Origin: Mycolicibacterium sphagni
GTDB taxonomy: Bacteria > Actinomycetota > Actinomycetes > Mycobacteriales > Mycobacteriaceae
Assembly: GCF_013337765.1 (NCBI RefSeq)
Contig: NZ_VBSB01000012.1
Span: forward strand, 1-64,000
Direction of reading: 5' to 3'
DNA length: 64,000 nt
Positions 7,267 to 15,378 of this stretch are shown here, one piece after another (position 1 is the first letter of the stretch; each line of letters starts with the position of its first letter). The notes beneath the pieces were generated by a model. The model saw only the letters and a list, made by a program, of their open reading frames with translations. It ran no database searches and had not been told where the DNA came from. A program made the position numbers and the translations under genes.

Positions 7267-8468
7267 AGCACCCCCTTGGATTCGAGGTCGGCGATTTCAT
7301 CTGCTGGCAGGCCCAGCAGATCGGCGTAGATCTCGGTGTTGTGCTGACCGGGTCGCGAAGAGCCCGCCGACCGGATGGTTCCCGGCGACTCGGATAGCAC
7401 CGGGACCACGCCGGGGCCCTTGACGTTTCGGCCGATCCGCTCGTCCCAGTGATCGGCGATCATGCCGCGCGACACCAACTGCGGGTCGGTGACGACCTCG
7501 GCCACGGTGTTGATCGGACCGCTGATGACACCGGCCTCGCTCAGCGTGCTGATGATGTCGGCAGGTTCGCGGGCCGCCGCCCAGTCGCCGATGATCTTGT
7601 CGAGCTCGTCCTGATTACGGCCGCGGGCAACGTGATTGACGAACCGGTCGTCGTCGGCGAGCTCGGGCTGGCCCATGGCCGCGCACAACCGGCGAAACAC
7701 GGTGTCCTGGTTGGCGGCGATGACGACCCAGCTGCGATCGGCGCTGCGGTAGATATTGGACGGTGCGATGCCGTCCAGCCGGGTGCCCGACGGCCCGCGG
7801 ACCACACCACCGATGTCGTAGTCCGGGATCGTCGACTCCTGCACTGCCAAACAGGATTCGGTCAGCGCCGCGTCGACGATCTGACCCTCACCGGTGACGG
7901 TGCGCCGGTACAGCGCAGCCAGTGCACCCTGTGCGGCGAACATCCCGGCGAGGCTGTCACCCAGCGACAAGGCCAGCCGCGGCGGGGGACCGCCGGGGAA
8001 CCCGTTCATGTGGCGCAGCCCGCTGGCGGCTTCGGCGACCGAGGCGTATCCGGCCTTCTTCGCTTCCGGCCCGGTCTGCCCGTAGCCGGACACCCGGACC
8101 AGGATGATGCCCCGATTGCGTTCGCGCAGAACGTCGTAACCCAGGCCCCACTTCTCCAGGGTGCCGGGCCGGAAGTTCTCGACGATGACATCGGAGTGCT
8201 CGACCAGGTCGAGGAACAGGTCGCGGCCGCGGGCTTCGCGCAGGTTGAGGGTGACGGCCTTCTTGTTGCGCGCGTGCACGGTCCAGAAGAAGTGGTGGCC
8301 GTCCAGCTCGGCCTGCCCCCAGGTGCGCAACGGGTCCGGCGCGCCCGGCGGCTCGATCTTGATCACCTCGGCACCCATGTCGCCAAGCAGCCGGCCCGCG
8401 AACGGTCCCGAGATCAGCGTGCCGACCTCGATGACGCGAATGCCATCCAATGGACCGGTCGGAGCCAT
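7263..8468 (-). CDS. CaiB/BaiF (class III) CoA-transferase
   Basis: 401 residues from the ATG at 8468, which overlaps the hydrolase stop as TGATG; a TTG one codon earlier is possible. Family III features include GIRVIEVGTLISGPFAGRLLGDMGAEVIKIE, TLNLREARGRDL followed by DVIVENFRPGTLEKWG, and a C-terminal PLD-like replacement LLGLPADEIADLE. The expected catalytic Asp lies in the GDSLAGMFAAQG segment. These enzymes move CoA between carboxylic acids through a mixed-anhydride intermediate. Here it probably activates an acid produced by the dioxygenase and hydrolase, feeding the HMG-CoA-lyase-like enzyme. Confidence 0.9.
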   Translation of the reverse strand: MAPTGPLDGIRVIEVGTLISGPFAGRLLGDMGAEVIKIEPPGAPDPLRTWGQAELDGHHFFWTVHARNKKAVTLNLREARGRDLFLDLVEHSDVIVENFRPGTLEKWGLGYDVLRERNRGIILVRVSGYGQTGPEAKKAGYASVAEAASGLRHMNGFPGGPPPRLALSLGDSLAGMFAAQGALAALYRRTVTGEGQIVDAALTESCLAVQESTIPDYDIGGVVRGPSGTRLDGIAPSNIYRSADRSWVVIAANQDTVFRRLCAAMGQPELADDDRFVNHVARGRNQDELDKIIGDWAAAREPADIISTLSEAGVISGPINTVAEVVTDPQLVSRGMIADHWDERIGRNVKGPGVVPVLSESPGTIRSAGSSRPGQHNTEIYADLLGLPADEIADLESKGVL

Positions 8469-9652
8469 CAATCCGCCTTCGCGAAGTCGTGCCGCACCAG
8501 CCAGTCCGTGACGATCGCGACCGCTTGGCCCAGCGTCTCGCGCTGGTCCGGCCCGGAGTAGTAGTGGTTGGCGCCAGGGATCTCGTGCATCTCCTTGTCA
8601 GGATGCCCGATCGCCTGAAACAACCGCCGGGTGTGGCTGGGCGTGCAGGCGTCATCGGCCAGGTTGCCGATCACCAGCGCGGGCACCGCGATGTCCGGGC
8701 CGGCCTTCACGGCGTCACCGTTCGCATCGTCATAGCTCCACTGTGACAGCCAGCTGCGCAGCGTGCAGAAACGTGCCAGCCCGACGGGGCTCATGTTGAC
8801 CACCTGCGGATCGCCCAGGTAGCAGGTGCCGGGTGCACGCTCGTTCGGGTCGACGGTCGGGTCCAGCCAACGCGGGTCGGCCATCGTGCCGTGCACGACG
8901 AAGGAGAACTCGTCATCGGGCCTGCCTGCGGCCTTCAGCTCGGCGAGTTTTTCCTTGACCCACTTGGTGATCCGCCGGTTCCTGGCGACCTGCGCCTCGT
9001 GATAGCGCTCCAGGAACTCCGGGGAGTAGGGCGGCTGGTTGGGGTTGTCCGGGTTGTACAGGTCGAGTTCGGGATCCCGCTTGCTCGGGTCGCTCTCGTC
9101 GAGGATCGAGGCGTCCATCCACTCGGTCATGGTGCCGTGCCTGCTGATGTGCGCGGCCAGCAGCATGATGCCGTCGGCGGGCAGCAGCCCGAGCGTGGTC
9201 AGATCGGGGCCGTCACCGGACGGGCTGGCGGTGATCGTCGGGTTCTGCGCCTGCTGCTGGTAGAACACCGACAGCGAGCCGCCGCCGCTCCAGCCCGCCA
9301 GGACCACCTTGGAGTAGCCCAGCCGGTTCTTGGCGTCGTTGATGCACTCGCCGAGATCCTCGACCACCTTCTCCATCAGCAGCGCGGAGTCGGTGCCGCG
9401 GAAGCGGCTGTTGCAGTAGATGACGTGATGACCGGCACGCGCCAGTGCGTTGATCATCGGCAGATAGGCGCCACCGCCGATCGGGTGCATGAACACCAGC
9501 ACGGTGTCCGCTCGCGTCGTCGGTTTGAGCAGGTAGCTCTCCAGCACCACGAGCTCCGCGACCCCGCCGTAGACGTCGCGGACGGCCGAATTATTCTGGT
9601 AGGCAATCAGATACGGGATGCGCTCGTAGGCGCGCTTGACCGGAGTGACCAT
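8468..9652 (-). CDS. Alpha/beta hydrolase
   Basis: 394 residues from the ATG at 9652, overlapping the stop of the dioxygenase-like gene (TGATG). The open frame upstream of this ATG is low-complexity and antisense to the neighbour, so it is not coding. The nucleophile elbow is GWSGGG at 120-125 (Ser122), HPIGGG near 56 fits an oxyanion segment, and the catalytic His lies in GANHYYSG near the C terminus. There is no signal peptide. Soluble C-C or ester hydrolases of this fold often follow ring-cleaving dioxygenases, which matches its position, but substrate identity is not visible. Confidence 0.85.
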   Translation of the reverse strand: MVTPVKRAYERIPYLIAYQNNSAVRDVYGGVAELVVLESYLLKPTTRADTVLVFMHPIGGGAYLPMINALARAGHHVIYCNSRFRGTDSALLMEKVVEDLGECINDAKNRLGYSKVVLAGWSGGGSLSVFYQQQAQNPTITASPSGDGPDLTTLGLLPADGIMLLAAHISRHGTMTEWMDASILDESDPSKRDPELDLYNPDNPNQPPYSPEFLERYHEAQVARNRRITKWVKEKLAELKAAGRPDDEFSFVVHGTMADPRWLDPTVDPNERAPGTCYLGDPQVVNMSPVGLARFCTLRSWLSQWSYDDANGDAVKAGPDIAVPALVIGNLADDACTPSHTRRLFQAIGHPDKEMHEIPGANHYYSGPDQRETLGQAVAIVTDWLVRHDFAKAD

Positions 9653-10770
9653 CAGTGTTGCCCCAGATCGTTGGCAAGGACTTCCGGTGACGGAACCAGA
9701 CGCCTGCGGGTGTCGATGGCGATCACCTTCCAGTCCACCTTGTCGAACTCGTCGAATTTGCGTCGGGCCCGTTCGCGAGCCTTCTCCGGCGCGCCGTGGT
9801 GCACACCCTGCGGTGCATGGCTGATCAGCCCCGGCGGCATCGGGATGCCGTAGAGGGAGCCGCCGTGGAAGAACGCGATCTCGTCGAAGTCGACGTTGCG
9901 GTGATACCACGGCGTGCGTTCGGTGCCGGGCACCGATTCGGCCGGCTTGGGTAGGAAGTTGCAGACGTAGACGCCCGTCGCCTCCATGAACAGGTGAACC
10001 ATCGGCGGCAGATGCACGCTATCGGAGGTGATGACGTTGTAGTCGTCGATATTGAACGTGAACGCATAGTTGTCGCCACGCCAGCCCTCGACGTCGATCG
10101 GATTGTGCCGATAGATCAGGGTCGTCATCTCGACGCCGTCGATCGGCCGGTGATACAGCCGTACCTCATATTCACCGTCGTTGTGCGGACCGTCGCCGTC
10201 GTCGATGGCCACCGGGTCGGGGATGACGGCCTGCGACGGGTCGAAGGGCCAGTGCCGGCCGAGCGGGCCCGCGGGTGGCACCCGGAACTCGTCGGTGGCC
10301 TCGATGATCAGCCAGGTGCTCGCTGCCGGGTCTGGGATCTGCCGCCACGTGCAGGCCTTCGGGATGTAAATCCAGTCGCCGGTGCGGTAGGACAGTGGGC
10401 CGAACTCGGTCTCCAGGCGTCCGGTGCCCTGGTGGACGAAGCACAGCAGGTCGCCGTCGATATAGCGCACGTAGAACGGCATCTCCGCCTCCCGCCTGCT
10501 CAGCGAGATGCGGCAGTCCGGGTTGCTGAACAGCAGCAGCGGCGCACCGGCGGCGTCGGTCAGATCGCTCGGTTTGAGCTCACTGGAAAGCACGTCGAGC
10601 GGCCGTAACGGGCCGCTGGCCCGAAATGTGGTCGGATCGTTGCGCCGGTAGATATTGGCGGTCCGGCCGGTGAATCCACCGCGGCCCAACTCGTCGTCTT
10701 TGAGGCCGTCCAGGTCGGCGTGGACTCGCCGTGGAGTGGTGCCTTTGCGCAGGTGAGTGAAGGATTCCAT
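9652..10770 (-). CDS. Homogentisate 1,2-dioxygenase-like cupin
   Basis: 372 residues from the ATG at 10770 (MESFTHLRKG), with a GGGAGA ribosome site; the longer frame has no support. The sequence follows the homogentisate dioxygenase plan: an N-terminal cupin with LLLFSNPDCRIS and SYRTGDWIYIPK, then the iron-binding C-terminal half with WYHRNVDFDEIAFFHGG and QGVHHGAP. These correspond to the His/Glu and His ligands of HmgA enzymes, although the acidic ligand region reads DFDE rather than the usual MSE. It is shorter than typical HmgA (about 430-445). No maleylacetoacetate isomerase or fumarylacetoacetase lies nearby, so the true substrate may differ from homogentisate. Confidence 0.8.
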   Translation of the reverse strand: MESFTHLRKGTTPRRVHADLDGLKDDELGRGGFTGRTANIYRRNDPTTFRASGPLRPLDVLSSELKPSDLTDAAGAPLLLFSNPDCRISLSRREAEMPFYVRYIDGDLLCFVHQGTGRLETEFGPLSYRTGDWIYIPKACTWRQIPDPAASTWLIIEATDEFRVPPAGPLGRHWPFDPSQAVIPDPVAIDDGDGPHNDGEYEVRLYHRPIDGVEMTTLIYRHNPIDVEGWRGDNYAFTFNIDDYNVITSDSVHLPPMVHLFMEATGVYVCNFLPKPAESVPGTERTPWYHRNVDFDEIAFFHGGSLYGIPMPPGLISHAPQGVHHGAPEKARERARRKFDEFDKVDWKVIAIDTRRRLVPSPEVLANDLGQH

Positions 10771-10810
10771 GGAATCTCCCGAGATCGGCGTCGAGATACG
10801 GGCATGCGGA

Positions 10811-10851
10811 AAACTAAAAGTGACATTAGTTTTTGTTTGGCCCGGTGGCAA
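10811..10851 (-). promoter_or_regulatory. Promoter and TetR operator of the dioxygenase-like operon
   Basis: On the minus strand, TTGCCA (10851-10846), a 17-base spacer and TAATGT (10828-10823) form a strong sigma-A promoter. A 22-bp inverted repeat with perfect 7-base arms, AAACTAA (10811-10817) and TTAGTTT (10826-10832), overlaps the -10 box. Sequence and spacing are nearly the same as at 4884-4924. Confidence 0.75.
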
Positions 10852-10960
10852 GGGCCGAATCACGAATGTGTAACGTGGCGGACTTTCACAGGTTCAAGAC
10901 GACATGTTTTACTCAAGGCTGCAATCCGAGTAACGGGGTCATAGAAAGCTGGGTGGATTT

Positions 10961-11944
10961 GTGAAGTCCTTGTCTAACAAGGTGCGCTCGTTCTCGCGCC
11001 GATTCGCGGTCGCCGCGATCGTGGCGGCGACGCTTCCGGGCCTGATCGGCCTGGTCGGGGGATCCGCAACAGCGGGCGCGTTCTCGCGCCCCGGCCTGCC
11101 CGTGGAGTATCTGATGGTTCCGTCGCCCTCGATGGGCCACGACATCAAGATCCAGTTCCAGAGCGGCGGCGCCAACTCTCCTGCCGTCTACCTGCTCGAC
11201 GGCCTGCGTGCGCAGGACGACTTCAATGGCTGGGACATCAACACCCAGGCGTTCGAGTGGTACTACAACTCCGGTCTGTCGATCATCATGCCGGTCGGTG
11301 GCCAGTCCAGCTTCTACGCAGACTGGTACTCGCCGGCGTGCGGCAAGACCGGTTGCCAAACCTACAAGTGGGAGACCTTCCTGACCTCCGAGCTGCCGCA
11401 GTGGCTGGCCGCGAATCGGGACGTCAAGCCCACCGGCAGCGCCGCGATTGGTCTGTCGATGGCCGGCTCGGCCTCGCTGATCCTGTCGGTCTACCACCCC
11501 AACCAGTTCGTCTACGCCGGTTCGATGTCCGGCTTCCTGAACCCCTCCGAGGGTCAGTGGCCGTTCCTGATCAACCTGTCCATGGGTGACGCGGGTGGCT
11601 TCAAGGCCAACGACATGTGGGGCCCGACGCAGGACCCGAACAGCGGCTGGATCCGCAACGATCCGATGGTGCAGATCCCCAAGATCGTCGCCAACGGCAC
11701 CCGCATCTGGATCTACTGCGGTAACGGCCAGCCCAACGAGCTGGGCGGCGGCGACCTGCCGGCCACCTTCCTCGAGGGCCTGACCATTCGCACCAACATC
11801 ACCTTCCGCGACAACTACCTCGCCGCGGGCGGTAAGAACGGTGTGTTCAACTTCCCCGACAACGGCACCCACAACTGGGCCTACTGGGGTCGCGAGCTTC
11901 AGGCGATGAAGCCCGACCTGCAGAAGACTCTGGGCGCTGCTTAA
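10961..11944 (+). CDS. Antigen 85 mycolyltransferase (Fbp family)
   Basis: 327 residues with a GTG start. A basic N terminus and hydrophobic segment form a signal peptide, with cleavage expected after AGA40 to leave the canonical mature start FSRPGLPVEYL. In mature numbering the nucleophile Ser126 lies in GLSMAGS and the Cys87/Cys92 pair is present. His of the triad is in NGTHNWAYWG. Antigen 85 enzymes transfer mycolic acid to trehalose and arabinogalactan outside the membrane. The length and mature start fit FbpA/FbpB-type proteins, but the paralogue cannot be assigned. The gene is alone on its strand with a strong terminator behind it. Confidence 0.95.
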   Translation: MKSLSNKVRSFSRRFAVAAIVAATLPGLIGLVGGSATAGAFSRPGLPVEYLMVPSPSMGHDIKIQFQSGGANSPAVYLLDGLRAQDDFNGWDINTQAFEWYYNSGLSIIMPVGGQSSFYADWYSPACGKTGCQTYKWETFLTSELPQWLAANRDVKPTGSAAIGLSMAGSASLILSVYHPNQFVYAGSMSGFLNPSEGQWPFLINLSMGDAGGFKANDMWGPTQDPNSGWIRNDPMVQIPKIVANGTRIWIYCGNGQPNELGGGDLPATFLEGLTIRTNITFRDNYLAAGGKNGVFNFPDNGTHNWAYWGRELQAMKPDLQKTLGAA

Positions 11945-11956
11945 CAGTTCACACGA

Positions 11957-11997
11957 AAAGCGGGTCGCCGGTCTCAGTGCCGGCGGCCCGCTTTCGT
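11957..11997 (+). terminator. Intrinsic terminator of the antigen 85 gene
   Basis: AAAGCGGG (11957-11964) pairs with CCCGCTTT (11987-11994). A second inner stem GCCGG/CCGGC sits inside, and CTTTCGTTGTT follows. It starts 12 bases after the stop codon. Confidence 0.8.
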
Positions 11998-12025
11998 TGT
12001 TGGTGGACTAACTGTGCTTATCGGG

Positions 12026-13024
12026 TTAGAAGCCGCCGGCGACCCGCACCACCGCGCGCCCGGAGTACTTCCCGGCGCGCACCTGGTCGATGACCGCGAC
12101 GACGTCCTTGACGTCGACCTCGTGGGTGACGTCGTCCAGGTGACGGGGTTTCAGGTCACCGCCGAGGCGCTCCCACAGCGCCCGGCGCGGGCCGATCGGC
12201 AGCTGCACCGAGTCGATGCCCAGCAGGGACACACCGCGCAGGATGAAGGGCATCACGGTGGTGCTGAGGCCCGGGCCGCCCGTCAAGCCGCTGGCTGCCA
12301 CGGCCCCGCCGTATTTCAGGGTGCTGATGACATCGGCGAGCGTGGCCCCGCCGACGCAGTCGACCGCACCGCCCCACCGCGTCTTGCCCAGCGCGCGCGG
12401 CTTGGCGTCGGGATCCTCGGGCAGCCGGCCGATGACGTCGGTGGCGCCCAGTGCCTTGAGGTGTTCTCCTGCTTCCGCCTTGCCGGTGGATGCCACCACG
12501 TCGTATCCAGCCGAGGCGAGGATGTCGATGCTGACGGATCCGACGCCTCCGGTTGCGCCGGTCACCACGATCGGGCCGTCCTCCGGAGTGATGCCGTGCG
12601 CGATCAGTGCCTCGACGCTCATCGCGGCGGTGAATCCGGCGGTGCCGATCGCCGCACCTTCTCGCGGTGTCAACGCGCCGAGAGCGACAACCTGTTGGGC
12701 GGGCAGCCGGACGTACTCGGCGTAGCCGCCGTGGTGTCCGGTGCCGATGTCGTAGCCATGCGCCAAAACCTGGTCCCCGACCGCGAATTCGGGGGAATGG
12801 GATTCCACGACTTCACCGGTGAGGTCGATGCCCGGGACGATCGGATACTGGCGGACCACCCCGCCCCTCGGAGTCAGCGCCAGCGCGTCCTTGTAGTTGA
12901 CGCTGGAATAGGCGACCCGGATGGTGACGTCGCCGGGTGGCAGTTCGGCCGCGTCGAGAGTCTCGATCGCAGCGGTGATCTGATCGCCGTCCTGACGTGC
13001 CAGCAGTGCTGTGAAGGAATCCAT
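12026..13024 (-). CDS. YhdH/AcuI-type quinone/acryloyl-CoA reductase (MDR superfamily)
   Basis: 332 residues from the ATG at 13024. This is a zinc-free medium-chain dehydrogenase/reductase: YSSVNYKDALALT near residue 40, PGIDLTGEV, GTAGFTAAMSVEAL, and the NADPH-binding VTGATGGVGSVSI. The YKDAL segment and the length of about 330 residues are typical of the YhdH/YhfP/AcuI group, NADPH-dependent reductases of acryloyl-CoA or other enones. It lies 28 bases downstream of a TetR gene on the same strand and may share its transcript. An enone-reducing role in the adjoining alcohol/ketone catabolic cluster is plausible. Confidence 0.85.
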   Translation of the reverse strand: MDSFTALLARQDGDQITAAIETLDAAELPPGDVTIRVAYSSVNYKDALALTPRGGVVRQYPIVPGIDLTGEVVESHSPEFAVGDQVLAHGYDIGTGHHGGYAEYVRLPAQQVVALGALTPREGAAIGTAGFTAAMSVEALIAHGITPEDGPIVVTGATGGVGSVSIDILASAGYDVVASTGKAEAGEHLKALGATDVIGRLPEDPDAKPRALGKTRWGGAVDCVGGATLADVISTLKYGGAVAASGLTGGPGLSTTVMPFILRGVSLLGIDSVQLPIGPRRALWERLGGDLKPRHLDDVTHEVDVKDVVAVIDQVRAGKYSGRAVVRVAGGF

Positions 13025-13052
13025 AGCCAAGACGGTAACGCCACGGGGTTGA

Positions 13053-13646
13053 TTACCGGCGCGTCGCCTCGTAGCCGGCGGTGAACCGCCGGATCGTTCG
13101 TTCGATGGTGGGCAGGATGTCGGTGATCGCGATCTCGCCTGCGGCGAAGCGTCCGGACAATCCGTAGACCAGGCTGGACAATACGGTGTCGACATCGTCG
13201 ACGAAGTCCTCGTCCACGCCGTCCAGTACCTCCATGGCGGCGGGGATGACGATGTCCAGGCCGCGGTGCAGCAGGATTTCGCGTCCGGTGGCCGCGCGCG
13301 AACGGTAGTAGGCCTTGAGCATTTCAGGATGCCGCTCCCACGGCTCGAAGATGGTGCCCAGCACGCGCATCAAGCCGTCGTAGATCGATTCACCGGGCTC
13401 GTGGTGTTGCTGTGCCAACGGCGCGTACCGGTGTTCGTCCATCCAGGATTCAAGCGCGGCAAGGATCATGCTGTCCCGGGTGGGATAGCGCTTGTAGATC
13501 GTGGACAGCGATGTGCGCGATCGCCGTGCGACTTCACGCAGTTGAACGGCTTCGTACCCTTCGGTTTCCAGGATCTCGATCACGATGTCGAGGATCCGGT
13601 CGCGGATGCCGACCGCGGTGCCGGTCGTCGTCTCAGCGCTGTCCAC
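13053..13646 (-). CDS. TetR-family regulator of the divergent SDR operon
   Basis: 197 residues with a GTG start and AAGGG ribosome site six bases before it. The TetR HTH is at about residues 14-60: RDRILDIVIEILETEGYEAVQLREVARRS, then TSLSTIYKRYPTRDSMILAALE. The gene is divergent from the SDR operon starting at 13728. The 81-base gap holds two tandem palindromes (13668-13705) that fit as its operator. A repressor released by a substrate-derived ligand is the simplest model. Confidence 0.9.
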   Translation of the reverse strand: MDSAETTTGTAVGIRDRILDIVIEILETEGYEAVQLREVARRSRTSLSTIYKRYPTRDSMILAALESWMDEHRYAPLAQQHHEPGESIYDGLMRVLGTIFEPWERHPEMLKAYYRSRAATGREILLHRGLDIVIPAAMEVLDGVDEDFVDDVDTVLSSLVYGLSGRFAAGEIAITDILPTIERTIRRFTAGYEATRR

Positions 13647-13667
13647 GAATGCCCTTGCCGTCGTCGG

Positions 13668-13705
13668 GTAACGCGGTTACTCTACCGCAGTAACACGGTT
13701 ACTGC
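13668..13705. promoter_or_regulatory. Tandem palindromic operator between TetR and SDR genes
   Basis: Two related inverted repeats lie with centres 22 bases apart: GTAAC-GCG-GTTAC at 13668-13680 and GCAGTAAC-ACG-GTTACTGC at 13687-13705, the latter with perfect 8-base arms. Spacing by two helical turns suggests two TetR dimers binding the same face of the DNA and controlling both divergent genes. Confidence 0.8.
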
Positions 13706-13727
13706 CGTGTGGGAAGGCGGAGTCTTG

Positions 13728-14558
13728 ATGGGGAACCTTGACGGCAAGGTCGCGTTCATCACCGGTGTTGCGCGCGGACAGGGCCGCAGCCACGCGGTTC
13801 GGCTGGCCGCAGACGGCGCCAACATCATCGGCGTGGACATCTGCGCCGATATCGAGTCCAACGGTTATCCGATGGCCAGCCGTGCCGAGTTGGACGAAAC
13901 CGTGGAGCTCGTTGAGGCCAAGGGCGGCAAGATGATTGCCGCGGTCGCCGATGTGCGTGACTTCCACGGATTGAAAGCCGCGCTGGACTCCGGCGTCGAA
14001 CAGTTCGGCCGCCTCGACATCGTGTGCGCCAACGCCGGCATCGCCAGCATGTCCTTTCGCGAGCTGACGATCGACGAAGAGCTGCAGCAGTGGAACGACG
14101 TGCTCAACGTGAACTTGTTCGGCGCCTTCCACACGGCCAGGGCGGCGATCCCGCACCTGATCGCCGGGGGGCGCGGGGGGTCGATCGTGTTCACCAGCTC
14201 GACGGCGGGACTGCGCGGATTCGGCGGCGTGCAAGGTGGGGGACTGGGGTACGCGGCGTCCAAACATGGCGTCGTCGGGCTCATGCGTACGTTGGCGAAT
14301 GCCCTTGCCCCGGAAAGCATTCGGGTCAACACGGTTCATCCGACGGCGGTCCGCACGATGATGGCCGTCAATCCCGCGATGGTCGCCTTTCTGGAGAACT
14401 ACCCCGACGGCGGACCGCATCTGCAAAATCCGATGCCGATCGACATGCTCGAACCCGAGGACATCAGCGCCGCGATCGCGTATCTGGTCAGCGACGAAGC
14501 CAAATTCGTCACCGGGGTGACCTTCCCGGTCGACGCCGGCTTCTGCAACAAGCTCTAG
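13728..14558 (+). CDS. Mycofactocin-type SDR oxidoreductase
   Basis: 276 residues from the ATG at 13728 (MGNLDGKVAFITG). The long open frame upstream is antisense to the TetR gene and is rejected. The cofactor motif GVARGQGRSHAVRLA and catalytic Tyr-Lys in YAASKHG are clear. The insert after beta2 (VDICADIESNGYPMASRAELDETVELVE) marks the mycofactocin-associated carveol-dehydrogenase-like SDRs, which hold NAD tightly and pass electrons to mycofactocin. It is the first gene of a four-gene operon with a second SDR, a CMD protein and an aldehyde dehydrogenase. It probably oxidises a secondary or primary alcohol; the substrate is unknown. Confidence 0.9.
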   Translation: MGNLDGKVAFITGVARGQGRSHAVRLAADGANIIGVDICADIESNGYPMASRAELDETVELVEAKGGKMIAAVADVRDFHGLKAALDSGVEQFGRLDIVCANAGIASMSFRELTIDEELQQWNDVLNVNLFGAFHTARAAIPHLIAGGRGGSIVFTSSTAGLRGFGGVQGGGLGYAASKHGVVGLMRTLANALAPESIRVNTVHPTAVRTMMAVNPAMVAFLENYPDGGPHLQNPMPIDMLEPEDISAAIAYLVSDEAKFVTGVTFPVDAGFCNKL

Positions 14559-14565
14559 GAGTGTC

Positions 14566-15378
14566 ATGACGAAATCAACGGGGCGGGCAGCGGGCAAGCG
14601 GGTTCTGGTCACCGGGGCGGCCAGGGGAATGGGCCGCAGTCATGCCGTGCGGCTGGCCGAAGAAGGCGCCGACCTGATTCTTGTCGACATCTGCGAATCG
14701 CTGCCGGAGGTGGAGTATCCGCTGGCAACCCGAGAAGAACTGGACGAGACGGCGCGGCTCGTCGAGCAGCACGGCCGCCGCGCGGTCAGCCATGTCGTCG
14801 ACGTCAGAGACGCCGCCGCCTTGGCGGCCGCGGTTGACGATGGCGTCGAGCGACTCGGCGGCCTGGACGCGGCGGTATCCAACGCGGGTGTGCTGACGGT
14901 GGGAGCCTGGGACGCCACGACGCCCGAACAGTGGCGAACGGTGTTGGACGTCAACCTCATCGGCACGTGGAACACCTGCGCCGCGGCGTTGCCGCACCTG
15001 GTCACTCACGGCGGGAGTCTGGTCAACATCAGCTCGGTGGCCGGGTTGAAAGGAACGCCGCTACATCTTCCCTATACGGCTGCCAAGCACGGCGTGGTCG
15101 GGCTGAGCCGGGCGCTGGCCAACGAGCTTGCCGCGGTGAGTGTTCGGGTCAATACCGTGCACCCGACCGGGGTCGAGACGGGCATGCGACCCGAGTCGCT
15201 ACACCAGGTGCTCGGTGAGGGCCGCCCCGACCTCGTGCCGATCTTCCTGAACGCACTGCCGGTCGTGATGGTCGAAGCGATCGATATCAGCAATGCCGTG
15301 CTGTATCTGGTGTCCGACGAGTCCCGCTACGTGACCGGCACCGAGCTCAAGGTCGACGCCGGGGTCACGATTCGATGA
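14566..15378 (+). CDS. Second mycofactocin-type SDR oxidoreductase
   Basis: 270 residues, starting 8 bases after the first SDR with GGAG-like sequence before its ATG. The cofactor motif is GAARGMGRSHAVRLAEEG. The mycofactocin-type insert VDICESLPEVEYPLATREEL is present, and the active-site Tyr-Lys lies in YTAAKHG. It is clearly paralogous to its upstream neighbour but diverged, so the two probably act on different alcohols or successive steps. Its stop overlaps the next start (ATGA at 15375-15378). No mycofactocin biosynthesis gene is in the window, so that cofactor would have to be made elsewhere. Confidence 0.9.
   Translation: MTKSTGRAAGKRVLVTGAARGMGRSHAVRLAEEGADLILVDICESLPEVEYPLATREELDETARLVEQHGRRAVSHVVDVRDAAALAAAVDDGVERLGGLDAAVSNAGVLTVGAWDATTPEQWRTVLDVNLIGTWNTCAAALPHLVTHGGSLVNISSVAGLKGTPLHLPYTAAKHGVVGLSRALANELAAVSVRVNTVHPTGVETGMRPESLHQVLGEGRPDLVPIFLNALPVVMVEAIDISNAVLYLVSDESRYVTGTELKVDAGVTIR

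Noticed and set aside
13266..13727. N-terminal extension of the first SDR to 430 residues
   Set aside because: The extra part is antisense to the TetR gene and crosses the operator. The SDR fold begins at 13728.
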